This document shows, piece by piece, positions 1 through 7,999 of a DNA stretch of 64,000 nucleotides. A program made the position numbers and the translations under genes. The stretch lies in NCBI GenBank assembly GCA_902492455.1, contig CABULH010000002.1, positions 216,534 through 280,533 on the forward strand, in the 5' to 3' direction. The notes under the pieces were generated by a model. The model searched no databases. It saw nothing but the letters and a program-made list of their open reading frames with translations, and was not told the origin of the DNA. Source of the DNA: an uncultured Oscillospiraceae bacterium (GTDB lineage Bacteria > Bacillota > Clostridia > Oscillospirales > Acutalibacteraceae). Positions within the stretch are counted from its first letter, which is position 1; every line of letters begins with the position of its first letter.

Positions 1-21
1 TTGTAGCAGTTAGGAGGATAT

Positions 22-1110
22 ATGCGAAAAAATGTTTTAATCTCGACCACACGCCAATGGAATCCTGGCGACGAGTTTATTATGCAGGGAGCGCTTCATG
101 CTCTTGAATACACATATGGAGATATATGGAATCCAATCCTTTTTAATCGTAACCCAGATATACGCGGCGGAAGCCGCTGGAGGAATCGGACGCGCACGTC
201 CGCGTATACCTATATTTGGGATCAAAAGGTTTTTAAAGGAAAAGGTATCCTTCAAGAATTGTTTGGAATTGGGCATTTCGATAATTCATTTAAGGATGAT
301 ATGGACAGCGGCAATATTGATCTGGCCCTTTTTGCGGGATCTCCCGAATGGTATGGAAACCGCTTGATCCCCATGTACCAAACCATTGAAAAATCGGATG
401 TCCCGACTGTCTTCCTTGGCTTAGGCGCGGGCGATTCTTCGGCTTTTTCTGATAGCATTCCTGCTGTAGACCGGGTTTTGCGCAAAGCAAAACTCATTAC
501 CACAAGAGATCACTCGACAGAGCAGCTGCTCCAAGAGTATGGGGCGCAGTATGTTCCATGTCCCGCTCTGTTGGCGGCCCCATCCAACCGGCTGGTAAAA
601 AAGGTGAATAGAATCGGCTTGATTTATGCAACTGACCATACGGTTAACGGCAACAATGTATCAAAAGAAATGCACGCATATATTGTAACGCTTTATAGGA
701 AATTGCTGGAAAGATATCCAGCTGGTATTATTTGCCATTATATTGATGAGTTAGATCAGGCAAAACAAGAATTTCCGCATGCGGAAATTTTTTATTCCTA
801 TGATTCAAAGGAATATGCAGATATATATGATCATTTTGATTTGGTGGTCGGCGGAAGAGTGCATGGTATTGGGATGAGTGCATCGCTTGGTATTCCGGGT
901 ATTATGATAAAACATGATAGTAGATCCAGTACAACGGATGGCTTTTTGGCACCAAGTTTTCAGGTAGATACTTCTGTGAATCTGGTAACTGAGCAGATCG
1001 AAAAAATGTCTGACGGGATTACCGAATTATCAGAGAAATTGATTGCTCATAAAAAAAATGTATTGGAACAATATAAAATGTTATTTTTAAAAAGGAACCT
1101 ACTATTGTAA
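22..1110 (+). CDS. Polysaccharide pyruvyl transferase family protein
   Basis: This 362-residue protein has the C-terminal signature of PF04230: GGRVHG at residues 277-282 followed by SASLGIPGI. The N-terminus opens with a short strand and a NPGDEFI loop, as in family members. Known members (CsaB, WcaK, EpsO type) move a pyruvyl group from phosphoenolpyruvate onto a sugar of an exopolysaccharide or wall polymer in the cytoplasm. The start follows an AGGAGG box 4 nt upstream. A flippase gene lies about 115 nt downstream on the same strand, so this is the tail of a surface-polysaccharide cluster whose earlier genes are outside the window. The gene is clearly more AT-rich than DNA after 2.9 kb, as is common for such clusters. 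The acceptor sugar cannot be deduced. Confidence 0.87.
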   Translation: MRKNVLISTTRQWNPGDEFIMQGALHALEYTYGDIWNPILFNRNPDIRGGSRWRNRTRTSAYTYIWDQKVFKGKGILQELFGIGHFDNSFKDDMDSGNIDLALFAGSPEWYGNRLIPMYQTIEKSDVPTVFLGLGAGDSSAFSDSIPAVDRVLRKAKLITTRDHSTEQLLQEYGAQYVPCPALLAAPSNRLVKKVNRIGLIYATDHTVNGNNVSKEMHAYIVTLYRKLLERYPAGIICHYIDELDQAKQEFPHAEIFYSYDSKEYADIYDHFDLVVGGRVHGIGMSASLGIPGIMIKHDSRSSTTDGFLAPSFQVDTSVNLVTEQIEKMSDGITELSEKLIAHKKNVLEQYKMLFLKRNLLL

Positions 1111-1226
1111 AAAGGGACGACATAATTGGATCGGCTTGATTATTTTATATTACTTACGATCCTTAGCAATTTGTTACAGTGTAAGTAAAAGAAAAAATCA
1201 TATGGAATTTATATATGAGGAACGAA

Positions 1227-2648
1227 ATGAACAGGAATAAAGAGCTTGCTAAAAATACCGTTATTATTACATTAGGGAAAGTTTGTACGCAGTTTATCAG
1301 CTTTTTCCTGTTGCCCTTGTATACTGCCTTATTGACGACAGAACAGTATGGAGCTGTGGATTTGGTATCCACTTATGTTCAGCTGCTGCTTCCTATTGTC
1401 ATTTTCCAGATTGACCAAGCGGTTTTTCGCTATCTGATTGATAAGAGAAAAGATCTGGAAAGCGAGACGGAGCTTATTTCCTCAACGCTGGCGTTCGCTT
1501 TTCTGCAGTTTATTCTGTTTACCCTGCTGTTTTCCATTATTTTAATCTGCTTCAAAATTCCATATGGATGGTTTTTATACATCAATGTACTGGCCGCTTC
1601 CTTATCCAGCATTTTTTTGCAGATCGTTCGGGGCATTGGAGACAACGGCTCTTATGCAATAGCCAGTTTTTTGGCTGGTTTTTTTGCGGTATTGCTGAAT
1701 GTTGTTTTTATCGCCGGCCTGAACATGAAGGCGGAAGGCATGATGCTGGCCACTTTTTTGTCCAATATGATCTGTACGGTATATATTTTCTTCAAGAAAC
1801 ACATTTACAGATATATAAGCCTGAAAAAAATAAGCGTGCAGCAGATCCGGAAAATGTTGGGGTATTCCCTTCCTCTCATCCCCAATGCGTTATCCTGGTG
1901 GGTTGTCAATGCATCGGATCGAAGCATTGTTTTGCTGTTTTTGGGCACATCAGCCAATGGGGTGCTGGCCGCTTCCCACAAATTTTCCACCATGTTTACG
2001 TCCATTTATAATATTTTTAGTTTATCTTGGACGGAATCGGCTTCGCTGCATCTGAAAGAAGCCGATGGAGAAGCCTTTTTTTCCAACATAGTGGACACGG
2101 TATACAGGCTTTTTGTGGCGGTATGCATTGGCATTATTGCCTGTATGCCCTTTGTGTTTCCGATTATGGTCAATGCGAGCTATTCAGAGGCTTACTATCA
2201 GATCCCGATCTATATGATTGCCGGCATGTTTAATGTTGTGGCTGGTCTGTACGGAGTGGTTTATATTGCGAATCGAAACACGACGGCAATAGCAAAAACC
2301 TCCATTATTGCAGGCGTTGTGAATATCATTGTAAATTTGGCTCTGATTCAATATATTGGGTTATATGCAGCATCTATTTCGTCTGCGGTTGCCTATGGAG
2401 CTATGGCCGTATACAGATGTTTTGATATTAAAAAATATTTGAAGCCGAAGATAAATAAGCCTATATTATTGAGTTCAATCGTGGTCTTCACGGTAATAAC
2501 AAGCATATATTATTCTCAAAACTTATATCTGGAAGTTATAGGACTCATCGTAACGGTTCTATACGCATTGGTTATCAATTTTAGATTTATAATCAGCATA
2601 CTCAGGACAATAAAAGGTATTATCAAAAGGCGGCATAACGACTGTTAA
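1227..2648 (+). CDS. Polysaccharide flippase (Wzx-like, MATE/MVF superfamily)
   Basis: The roughly 473-residue protein is almost entirely hydrophobic segments, about 12-14 membrane helices. It begins with the motif typical of O-antigen/teichuronic flippases (a short basic stretch, then LGKVCTQFISFFLLPLYTA). Family members flip lipid-linked repeat units across the membrane for extracellular polymerisation. I chose ATG 1227 because a GAGG box sits 6 nt before it. An in-frame ATG at 1215 would add four residues but has no ribosome site. It follows the pyruvyl transferase, and together they suggest a pyruvylated exported glycan. Base composition is AT-rich like gene 1. No further gene of the cluster follows; the next 369 nt are non-coding. 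Confidence 0.87.
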   Translation: MNRNKELAKNTVIITLGKVCTQFISFFLLPLYTALLTTEQYGAVDLVSTYVQLLLPIVIFQIDQAVFRYLIDKRKDLESETELISSTLAFAFLQFILFTLLFSIILICFKIPYGWFLYINVLAASLSSIFLQIVRGIGDNGSYAIASFLAGFFAVLLNVVFIAGLNMKAEGMMLATFLSNMICTVYIFFKKHIYRYISLKKISVQQIRKMLGYSLPLIPNALSWWVVNASDRSIVLLFLGTSANGVLAASHKFSTMFTSIYNIFSLSWTESASLHLKEADGEAFFSNIVDTVYRLFVAVCIGIIACMPFVFPIMVNASYSEAYYQIPIYMIAGMFNVVAGLYGVVYIANRNTTAIAKTSIIAGVVNIIVNLALIQYIGLYAASISSAVAYGAMAVYRCFDIKKYLKPKINKPILLSSIVVFTVITSIYYSQNLYLEVIGLIVTVLYALVINFRFIISILRTIKGIIKRRHNDC

Positions 2649-2907
2649 TCTATGTCAAAAATATCGCACGAAAAAGGTTAAGAAATAATTATTACGATGT
2701 CATTTTTGCTTGCTTAATCAAAAATCAATTCGAATTTATGTGTCCGATTTGTTCTTGATTGGTAGCCCAGGGAAACTTCACACAAGAAGTTTCTACAAAT
2801 CGCGCAGAGTGGCTAACTGTGCGACCGGCATCGACTTACGCCAATATATCTTTTAGTCAACGAAGCTTGAAGCCCCTTTTATCCGTGTGAGAAAGCAAGA
2901 AAACCTT
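2649..2907. other. AT-rich non-coding boundary region
   Basis: No reading frame with a ribosome site is visible between the flippase and the DUF4317 promoter. The stretch holds an 8-bp stem, 6-nt loop hairpin at 2772-2793 (GAAACTTC arms) with no T-tract, so it is not a clear terminator. Composition changes from AT-rich to GC-rich at about 2.9 kb, marking the right edge of the polysaccharide cluster. Confidence 0.4.
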
Positions 2908-2936
2908 TTGATCCCTTTTGAAAGCTGTGATATACT
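2908..2936 (+). promoter_or_regulatory. Promoter for the DUF4317 gene
   Basis: TTGATC at 2908-2913 and TATACT at 2931-2936 are separated by exactly 17 bp. This gives a plausible SigA-type promoter with a leader of about 75 nt before the ATG at 3018. Confidence 0.6.
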
Positions 2937-3017
2937 GTATCTCTGGAGCGCGGCCGTCCGGGAGGACCGGATGCGTTGAGACGGCTCCGAATGGCAGTAA
3001 AAAGGGGACTGAAACAT

Positions 3018-4148
3018 ATGAATGAAAAAGGAGTTGCAGAAATCCGCCGCCGTTTTCGTCCGGACAAAAGCAACATCACCCACATCCGTGGGTGCTATGT
3101 CAATGATAAACGGGAGATCGTATCGGAATTCGATCAATCCCTTACCCTGATGCCTCAGGAGGAAGGGGAGAAGATGCTGACCCTTCTCAAACGGTCCTTG
3201 TCCGGAACCTTGGGGAAGAATCTGGTGGATATCACCTTTGCTACCCAGCAGGTGGTGGACAGCGAAGAACACCGGCGGCTTATGAATCTGCGGGATTCCG
3301 CCCTGAACGACCAGGAGGGGGTGGAGGCTTTTTATCGCTGCGTCATCGACAACCTGCGGCTGGAAGAGCACTATCTTATCCTGCTGGCCTATGACCGGTA
3401 CGACGTTCCCTATCGCTCCAAGGACGGAGGAAGCCTGGAGGACGCCTCCACTGAGGTATTTTCCTACGTGCTGTGCGCCGTCTGCCCGGTCAAGATGCCC
3501 AAGCCGGCGCTTTGCTACGATGTTCCCCAGAACGCTTTTCACAGCATGAAGATCGATTGGCTTGTGGCGCCGCCCGAGCTGGGCTTCCTCTTTCCCGCCT
3601 TCGACGACCGCAGCACCAATATCTACAACGCCCTTTATTACACCAAGAGCCTGGAGGAGAATCACAAGGAGTTTGTAGACGCGGTATTCCATACCGAGAT
3701 TCCGGAACCGGCTCAGGTCCAAAAGGAAAGCTTCCACACGGTGATACAGGAGGCTTTGGAAGAGGAATGCAGCTTTGAGGTGGTGGAGACGGTCCACGAT
3801 GAGCTTTGCAGCATGCTGGAGGAGCATAAGGCCAGCAAGGAGCCGGAACCGCTGGCGATTTCCAAGCGTGTGGTGAAAGGGGTGCTGGAATCCTGCGGCG
3901 TTTCCCCGGAGCGCTTGGAGGCGTTTTCGGAAAAATATGACGAGCGATTCGGCGCGGATAACGACATCCGGCCCAGGAATGTGGTGAATCAAAAGCAGTT
4001 TGAGGTGAAAACCCCCGACGTAACCATCCATGTGAATCCGGAACGGAAGGATTTGGTGGAGACCCGGAACATCGACGGAACCAACTATATCCTGATCCGG
4101 GCTGAGGGCGGCGTGGAGGTTAACGGCATCGATATCCACATATCTTGA
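3018..4148 (+). CDS. DUF4317 domain-containing protein
   Basis: The 376-residue soluble protein matches the DUF4317 family in its N-terminus (EIRRRFRPDKSNITHIRGCY, then VNDKREIVSEF) and in the later block with DRYDVPYRSKDG. The family is common in Clostridia and has no known function. The frame stays open upstream to a TTG at 2976, but ATG 3018 follows an AAAGGGG box and begins with the conserved MNEKG..IRRRF block. No signal peptide or membrane segment is present. The C-terminal third is acidic and probably helical. It sits alone behind its own promoter, with the EFR1 gene 78 nt downstream on the same strand. Confidence 0.85.
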   Translation: MNEKGVAEIRRRFRPDKSNITHIRGCYVNDKREIVSEFDQSLTLMPQEEGEKMLTLLKRSLSGTLGKNLVDITFATQQVVDSEEHRRLMNLRDSALNDQEGVEAFYRCVIDNLRLEEHYLILLAYDRYDVPYRSKDGGSLEDASTEVFSYVLCAVCPVKMPKPALCYDVPQNAFHSMKIDWLVAPPELGFLFPAFDDRSTNIYNALYYTKSLEENHKEFVDAVFHTEIPEPAQVQKESFHTVIQEALEEECSFEVVETVHDELCSMLEEHKASKEPEPLAISKRVVKGVLESCGVSPERLEAFSEKYDERFGADNDIRPRNVVNQKQFEVKTPDVTIHVNPERKDLVETRNIDGTNYILIRAEGGVEVNGIDIHIS

Positions 4149-4226
4149 TCGGCGGAAAAGCCCGGCTTACAAAACTGCGGCGATTTTCTTGTCCATTGTA
4201 AAAGCTGTTGCTTAGGAGGCAGGCGC

Positions 4227-4982
4227 ATGATCATCTATTTTTCCGGGACGGGGAACAGTGAATATGCCGCCGAGAGAATCGGCCGGACAATCAATGAGGA
4301 AGCGGTTGATTTATTTGAGAAAATCCGCCGCCGCGATTTTTCCGAGATGCAGGCTGACAGGCCGTGGGTAGTGGTGGTTCCCACCTATGCCTGGAGAATC
4401 CCCCGCATCGTGGAGGAATGGCTGCAAAACACCCGGCTTACGGGGAGCAGGGAGATCTATTTCGTGATGACCTGCGGGGAAAACAACGGAAACGCGGGGA
4501 AGTATCTGGAGAGATTGTGCGCCGCGAAAGGGCTGCATTATAAGGGGTGCGTCTCCATTATCATGCCGGAGAATTACATTGCGATGTTCACTACCCCGAC
4601 GCGGGAGGAAGCGTTGAAAACGATTCGGCAGGCGGATGAGGAAATCGATCAAGCGGCGCGTTTGATCCAAAGCGGCGAGAAATTTTCGCAGCCGGCGATT
4701 ACCTTGAAAGATACAATACTCAGCGGCATTGTGAACGATGCTTTTTACCCCCTTTGTGTCCATGCGCGAAAATTTTATGCCACGGACGCCTGTGTTTCCT
4801 GCGGGAAATGCGTCAAAGTCTGTCCGCTGAACAACATTCGTCTCGAAGAGGGGAAGCCGGTATGGAGTAAGAATTGCACCCACTGCATGGCTTGCATCTG
4901 CCGCTGCCCCAGCGAAGCGATTGAGTACGGCAGGCACAGCAAAGGAATGGCGCGGTACACTTGTCCAAAGAAAGGGAAATAA
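4227..4982 (+). CDS. EFR1 family ferredoxin (flavodoxin domain plus 2x[4Fe-4S])
   Basis: The first half is flavodoxin-like, with the FMN phosphate loop YFSGTGNSEYAA at the very N-terminus. The C-terminal region has two four-cysteine clusters, CVSCGKCVKVCP and CTHCMACICRCP, each typical of a [4Fe-4S] site. Length is 251 residues, usual for EFR1-type proteins of anaerobes. The protein should be a cytoplasmic electron carrier, but its partner is unknown. Start: ATG 4227 behind AGGAGG. It ends inside a strong hairpin terminator, so it is the last gene of its transcript. Confidence 0.9.
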   Translation: MIIYFSGTGNSEYAAERIGRTINEEAVDLFEKIRRRDFSEMQADRPWVVVVPTYAWRIPRIVEEWLQNTRLTGSREIYFVMTCGENNGNAGKYLERLCAAKGLHYKGCVSIIMPENYIAMFTTPTREEALKTIRQADEEIDQAARLIQSGEKFSQPAITLKDTILSGIVNDAFYPLCVHARKFYATDACVSCGKCVKVCPLNNIRLEEGKPVWSKNCTHCMACICRCPSEAIEYGRHSKGMARYTCPKKGK

Positions 4983-5027
4983 AAGGCGGCGGGCTGCCCT
5001 CTCCCGGGGGCTGCCGCCGCCTTTTTA
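4981..5027 (+). terminator. Intrinsic terminator after EFR1 gene
   Basis: AAAAGGCGGCGG and CCGCCGCCTTTTT form a GC-rich hairpin ending in a T-tract, immediately downstream of the EFR1 stop codon. Confidence 0.8.
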
Positions 5028-5151
5028 TCTTCTTGAATATTGGCCTGAATGGCGCAAAAAGCGGATTTTGGTGCCGCGGCAGGTTGCGCGGAGAATATCG
5101 GGATACAGTAAAATGAAGGCAGCAGTGTTTTTCGCAGTCGGCCTCCTCCGG

Positions 5152-5340
5152 CTAATCTTCTCCGCCGGCGACGGGGAGTGTGTTTCGCCGGCAGAGATTC
5201 TTTTGCACGGCGATGGTGGCAAGGGTGTCCCCTAATTGAGTAAAAACCGCGCCGATGGCGGCGATTTCGTCCGGATCGCGGCCCTCGGCAATAGCGGCAG
5301 CAGCGGCGGTTATCGCGGTGATGAGGGCGTTGGGGCACAT
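5152..5340 (-). CDS. Small DUF6774-like protein
   Basis: This 62-residue protein starts at an ATG whose complement is at 5338-5340, preceded by a near-perfect ribosome site (GGGAGGTGATC). A frame extending further upstream on this strand has no such signal. The sequence (MCPNALITAITAAAAAIAEG, then DEIAAIGAVFTQLGDTLATIA) resembles short DUF6774 proteins of Clostridia, whose function is unknown. It is rich in Ala and probably helical. A TATACT-like -10 box lies on the minus strand at 5377-5382. The gene is convergent with the EFR1 gene and divergent from the cold-shock gene. Confidence 0.62.
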   Translation of the reverse strand: MCPNALITAITAAAAAIAEGRDPDEIAAIGAVFTQLGDTLATIAVQKNLCRRNTLPVAGGED

Positions 5341-5435
5341 AAAGATCACCTCCCTGTGTGGTTGGCTCGCTTCTCCAGTATATGCTGGGAGAAGGGCGGT
5401 TGAACAAGGAGATTGGGGACAGCGGAATCTTTCGC

Positions 5436-5464
5436 TTGACAGACGGGCCGGATTGTGGTATACT
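5436..5464 (+). promoter_or_regulatory. Consensus promoter of the cold-shock gene
   Basis: TTGACA at 5436-5441, a 17-bp spacer and TATACT at 5459-5464 make an almost perfect SigA promoter. Transcription would begin near 5471, giving a leader of about 120 nt. Long leaders are typical of cold-shock mRNAs. Confidence 0.85.
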
Positions 5465-5589
5465 AAATAAGTATTCATGATATTTACTATGTTCTCACAA
5501 ATATGCGGATCATTGTATTTAGATGATTGGCTATATCTGTGGGATTTTGTTATATATGGGTACAAATTAATATTTTTGGAGGTACCCTT

Positions 5590-5802
5590 ATGCAAAACGG
5601 TACAGTAAAATGGTTCAATTCGGAGAAAGGCTTTGGCTTTATTTCCAACGACAACGGCGGCGACGATGTGTTTGTGCATTTTTCCGCCATTGTGGGCGAT
5701 GGCTACAAATCGCTGCAGGAGGGGCAGAAGGTGACGTTTGATACCGAGCCGGATCCCAAGGACAGCCGCAAGCTCCGGGCGGTCAACGTGTCCGCCGCGT
5801 AA
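5590..5802 (+). CDS. Cold-shock protein, CspA family
   Basis: The 70-residue protein is a complete single cold-shock domain. It has the RNP1-type block KGFGFIS at residues 13-19 and the RNP2-type block VFVHFSAI at 27-34, after the family start MQNGTVKWFN. Family members bind single-stranded nucleic acid and act as RNA chaperones in the cytoplasm. The ATG at 5590 follows GGAGG. Extending the frame upstream to 5527 would add residues not found in the family. It is monocistronic, between a consensus promoter and a strong terminator. Confidence 0.95.
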   Translation: MQNGTVKWFNSEKGFGFISNDNGGDDVFVHFSAIVGDGYKSLQEGQKVTFDTEPDPKDSRKLRAVNVSAA

Positions 5803-5816
5803 AATCGAAAGCTTGA

Positions 5817-5875
5817 AAAGCCCCGCCGGGAATCCAGGATTTTCCAGGATTCCCGGCGGGGCTTTTGCCTTTTTT
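5817..5875 (+). terminator. Intrinsic terminator of the cold-shock gene
   Basis: Two long perfect arms (CCCCGCCGGGAATCC and its complement), flanked by AAAAG and CTTTTGCCTTTTTT, start 15 nt after the stop codon. Confidence 0.9.
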
Positions 5876-5969
5876 GAGGACGGGATGCAAGACACGGGGG
5901 GATGGCGCGGGGCGAAATTACCGAAAATCGCCGGGGTTTTCCACCGGGATTTTTGGGAGGTTTCCCTTC

Positions 5970-5998
5970 TTGCGAAGAAGGGCCGGCTTTGATATAAT
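5970..5998 (+). promoter_or_regulatory. Probable promoter of the MATE exporter leader
   Basis: TTGCGA at 5970-5975 and a perfect TATAAT at 5993-5998 are spaced by 17 bp. The site lies downstream of the cold-shock terminator, and its transcript would run through a hairpin at 6052-6094 before the MATE gene. Confidence 0.6.
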
Positions 5999-6051
5999 AA
6001 AACCCGGCTTCTGGTTTGCCGCACAACCGCATATCGATGGTAACAGCTGAT

Positions 6052-6094
6052 AACAGCGTATAATCTTACCGGATTATGCGCTGTTTTTATTTTT
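6052..6094 (+). terminator. Leader terminator / putative attenuator upstream of MATE gene
   Basis: The arms AACAGCGTATAATC (6052-6065) and GATTATGCGCTGTT (6072-6085) pair over 14 bp with one G-U, and are followed by TTATTTTT. The hairpin lies between a good promoter and the MATE ribosome site, while the upstream gene already has its own terminator. Premature termination control is therefore the simplest reading, but it is inferred. Confidence 0.6.
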
Positions 6095-6112
6095 GTAAAG
6101 AGAGGATTCAAA

Positions 6113-7486
6113 ATGGAAATTTCACAGCAAAACCAGTTTCTGCTCAACGAGCCGGTGGGCAGGCTCCTGCCCAAGTTTGCCGTCCCCTGCGTGATCTCCC
6201 TGCTCATCTCCTGCTTGTACAATATTGTGGACCAGACCTTCGTGGGCAATGGCATCGGCTATTTGGGCAATGCGGCCACAGGCATCATCTTTCCCATCAC
6301 CGTCATCGGCTGGGGGGCGTCCCTGCTGTTTGGGGACGGGGCGGCGGCTTACCTCAGCCTGAGTCTGGGTCGTGGGGATACCCGGCTGATTGGGCGGGCC
6401 GTGGCCAACAGCTTGGCGCTCTCCTTCCTCTCCGGCGCGGGGATTATGCTGATTGGGTATTTTGGGGGGGATGGAATATTGCGGGCTCTGGGAGCCACGG
6501 ACGCCACCCTGGAGCTGGCCCGGGAGTATGGGTACATCATCTTTATGATGATGCCCCTGGCTCTGGCCCAGAACACACTGGCCGCCATTATCCGGGCGGA
6601 TGGCAGCCCGCGCTATGCAATGTTTACCATGGCCGTGGGAGCGGTGCTCAACATCCTTTTGGATCCCCTTGCCATTTTTGTGCTGGATTGGGGGATCAAA
6701 GGAGCGGCATGGGCGACCATTTTCGGCCAATTTGTCAGCTTTCTTCTGGCAGCGGCTTATCTTTTCCGCAGCAAAGCCTTCCGGCTGAAGCCCAGGGATT
6801 TTCTCCCCTGTTGGCCGGCGGTGCGGCAGGTGCTGCCGCTGGGCGGCTCCAGTTTTTTGACGCAGCTTTCTATAGTTCTTGTAACTGTTGTTAATAATAA
6901 AATGCTGGTCTTTTACGGCGCCCGGTCTGCGTATGGCGAGGATATCCCCTTGGCCGCCTTTGTGGTGATTATGAAGCTGTTTCAGATTGTGCTGAACATC
7001 GCCATCGGTATTGCCGCCGGGGCGCAGCCAATCATCGGCTGTAATTACGGCGCCGGCAGAGTTGACCGGGTGAAGAAAACTTTCCGCTATGTTCTGCTCT
7101 GGACCGCTGCCGCCGGGACGGCGGCTACCCTCCTTTTTGAAGGAATGCCGTTGTTTTTTGTCCGGCTCTTCGGCTCCGAGGGAGAGCTGTACACCGTCTT
7201 CGCAGTGAAATGCCTGCGGATTTACCTTTCCCTGCTGTTCTTCACCTGTGTGCAGAAGGCTTGCGCCATTTTCCTCCAATCCATCGGTAAGGCAAAGGCG
7301 GCCATTCCCTTGTCCATCATTCGGGATGTGGTGTTTTTGATCCTCTTTTCCTTGATTCTGCCGGCGCTGATCGGAGTTGACGGTATCTTTTGGGCCGCGC
7401 CCGCTGCGGATATACTGGCGGTTCTTGTCACAGCTGCGGTACTTATCCGGGTGTGGAGACAGCTGGATGGCGATGCGGCAGGATGA
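6113..7486 (+). CDS. MATE family efflux transporter
   Basis: The 457-residue integral membrane protein has about 12 helices in two homologous halves. The N-terminal signature (LPKFAVPCVISLLISCLYNI, then VDQTFVGNGIG) is typical of Clostridial MATE proteins. Family members export cationic drugs or metabolites using Na+ or H+ gradients; the substrate is not predictable. Start: ATG 6113 with GAGAGG upstream. The gene stands behind its own promoter and a leader hairpin, which may switch expression. The next gene (DUF4180) has a separate promoter just after the MATE stop. Confidence 0.92.
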   Translation: MEISQQNQFLLNEPVGRLLPKFAVPCVISLLISCLYNIVDQTFVGNGIGYLGNAATGIIFPITVIGWGASLLFGDGAAAYLSLSLGRGDTRLIGRAVANSLALSFLSGAGIMLIGYFGGDGILRALGATDATLELAREYGYIIFMMMPLALAQNTLAAIIRADGSPRYAMFTMAVGAVLNILLDPLAIFVLDWGIKGAAWATIFGQFVSFLLAAAYLFRSKAFRLKPRDFLPCWPAVRQVLPLGGSSFLTQLSIVLVTVVNNKMLVFYGARSAYGEDIPLAAFVVIMKLFQIVLNIAIGIAAGAQPIIGCNYGAGRVDRVKKTFRYVLLWTAAAGTAATLLFEGMPLFFVRLFGSEGELYTVFAVKCLRIYLSLLFFTCVQKACAIFLQSIGKAKAAIPLSIIRDVVFLILFSLILPALIGVDGIFWAAPAADILAVLVTAAVLIRVWRQLDGDAAG

Positions 7487-7497
7487 AGCCGGATAAG

Positions 7498-7526
7498 TTG
7501 CGTTCATCCGTAGATTGTGTTAGAAT
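7498..7526 (+). promoter_or_regulatory. Promoter of the DUF4180 gene
   Basis: TTGCGT (7498-7503) and TAGAAT (7521-7526) are spaced by 17 bp and placed 39 nt before the ATG at 7565. Confidence 0.5.
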
Positions 7527-7564
7527 AGCGGCGCCGGCCAACCGGCGGAAAGGAGAGAAATATC

Positions 7565-7918
7565 ATGATCGTGAAAGTGGAAGGAAAAGCGGCAGTGGTG
7601 GAAAGCAGCGAGCACATCGTGACGGACCGGCAGTCGGCGCTGGATCTGATGATGACCATCAAAGCGGAAACCGGCTGCGAACGCATGGCGGTGAACAAGG
7701 AGGCGATCACGGAGGATTTCTTTATCCTGAGCACCGGACTGGCGGGAGAGATTCTGCAGATGTTCGTCAACTACCGGGTGAAATTCGCTGTGTTTGGGGA
7801 TTTTTCCGGTTATACCAGCAAGCCGCTGAAGGACTTCATTTATGAAAGCAACCAGGGCAGCAGCGTTTTTTTCGCCGCTGACCGGCAGGAAGCCGTGGAT
7901 TGGCTGCTGAAAGGCTGA
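7565..7918 (+). CDS. DUF4180 domain-containing protein
   Basis: The 117-residue cytoplasmic protein matches DUF4180 over its full length, including RQSALDLMMTIKAETGCERM near the N-terminus and NYRVKFAVFGDFSGYTSKPL, then KDFIYESN, in the C-terminal half. The family has an alpha/beta fold and no established biochemical role. Start: ATG 7565 behind GGAAAGGAG. It is monocistronic and ends 27 nt before a bidirectional terminator shared with the convergent fucose isomerase gene. Confidence 0.87.
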   Translation: MIVKVEGKAAVVESSEHIVTDRQSALDLMMTIKAETGCERMAVNKEAITEDFFILSTGLAGEILQMFVNYRVKFAVFGDFSGYTSKPLKDFIYESNQGSSVFFAADRQEAVDWLLKG

Positions 7919-7944
7919 AACAATGGTTAAAATGGTTGTATCGT

Positions 7945-7984
7945 AAAAACGCCCATGGAGAGTTTCCTCTCCATGGGCGTTTTG
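7945..7984. terminator. Bidirectional terminator between DUF4180 and fucI
   Basis: AAAACGCCCATGGAGAG and its complement around a short loop form a long stem with A-tract and T-tract flanks. It can serve both convergent transcripts. Confidence 0.85.
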
Positions 7985-7999
7985 TATTATCGGGAAAGA

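Noticed and set aside
2760..2845. tRNA-like or small RNA fold between flippase and DUF4317
   Set aside because: One 8-bp hairpin is present but no cloverleaf, T-loop or anticodon arm can be drawn.
5341..6255. N-terminal extension of the minus-strand frame ending at 5152
   Set aside because: It would cover the cold-shock gene, its promoter and its terminator. Only the last 62 codons have a ribosome site and family similarity.
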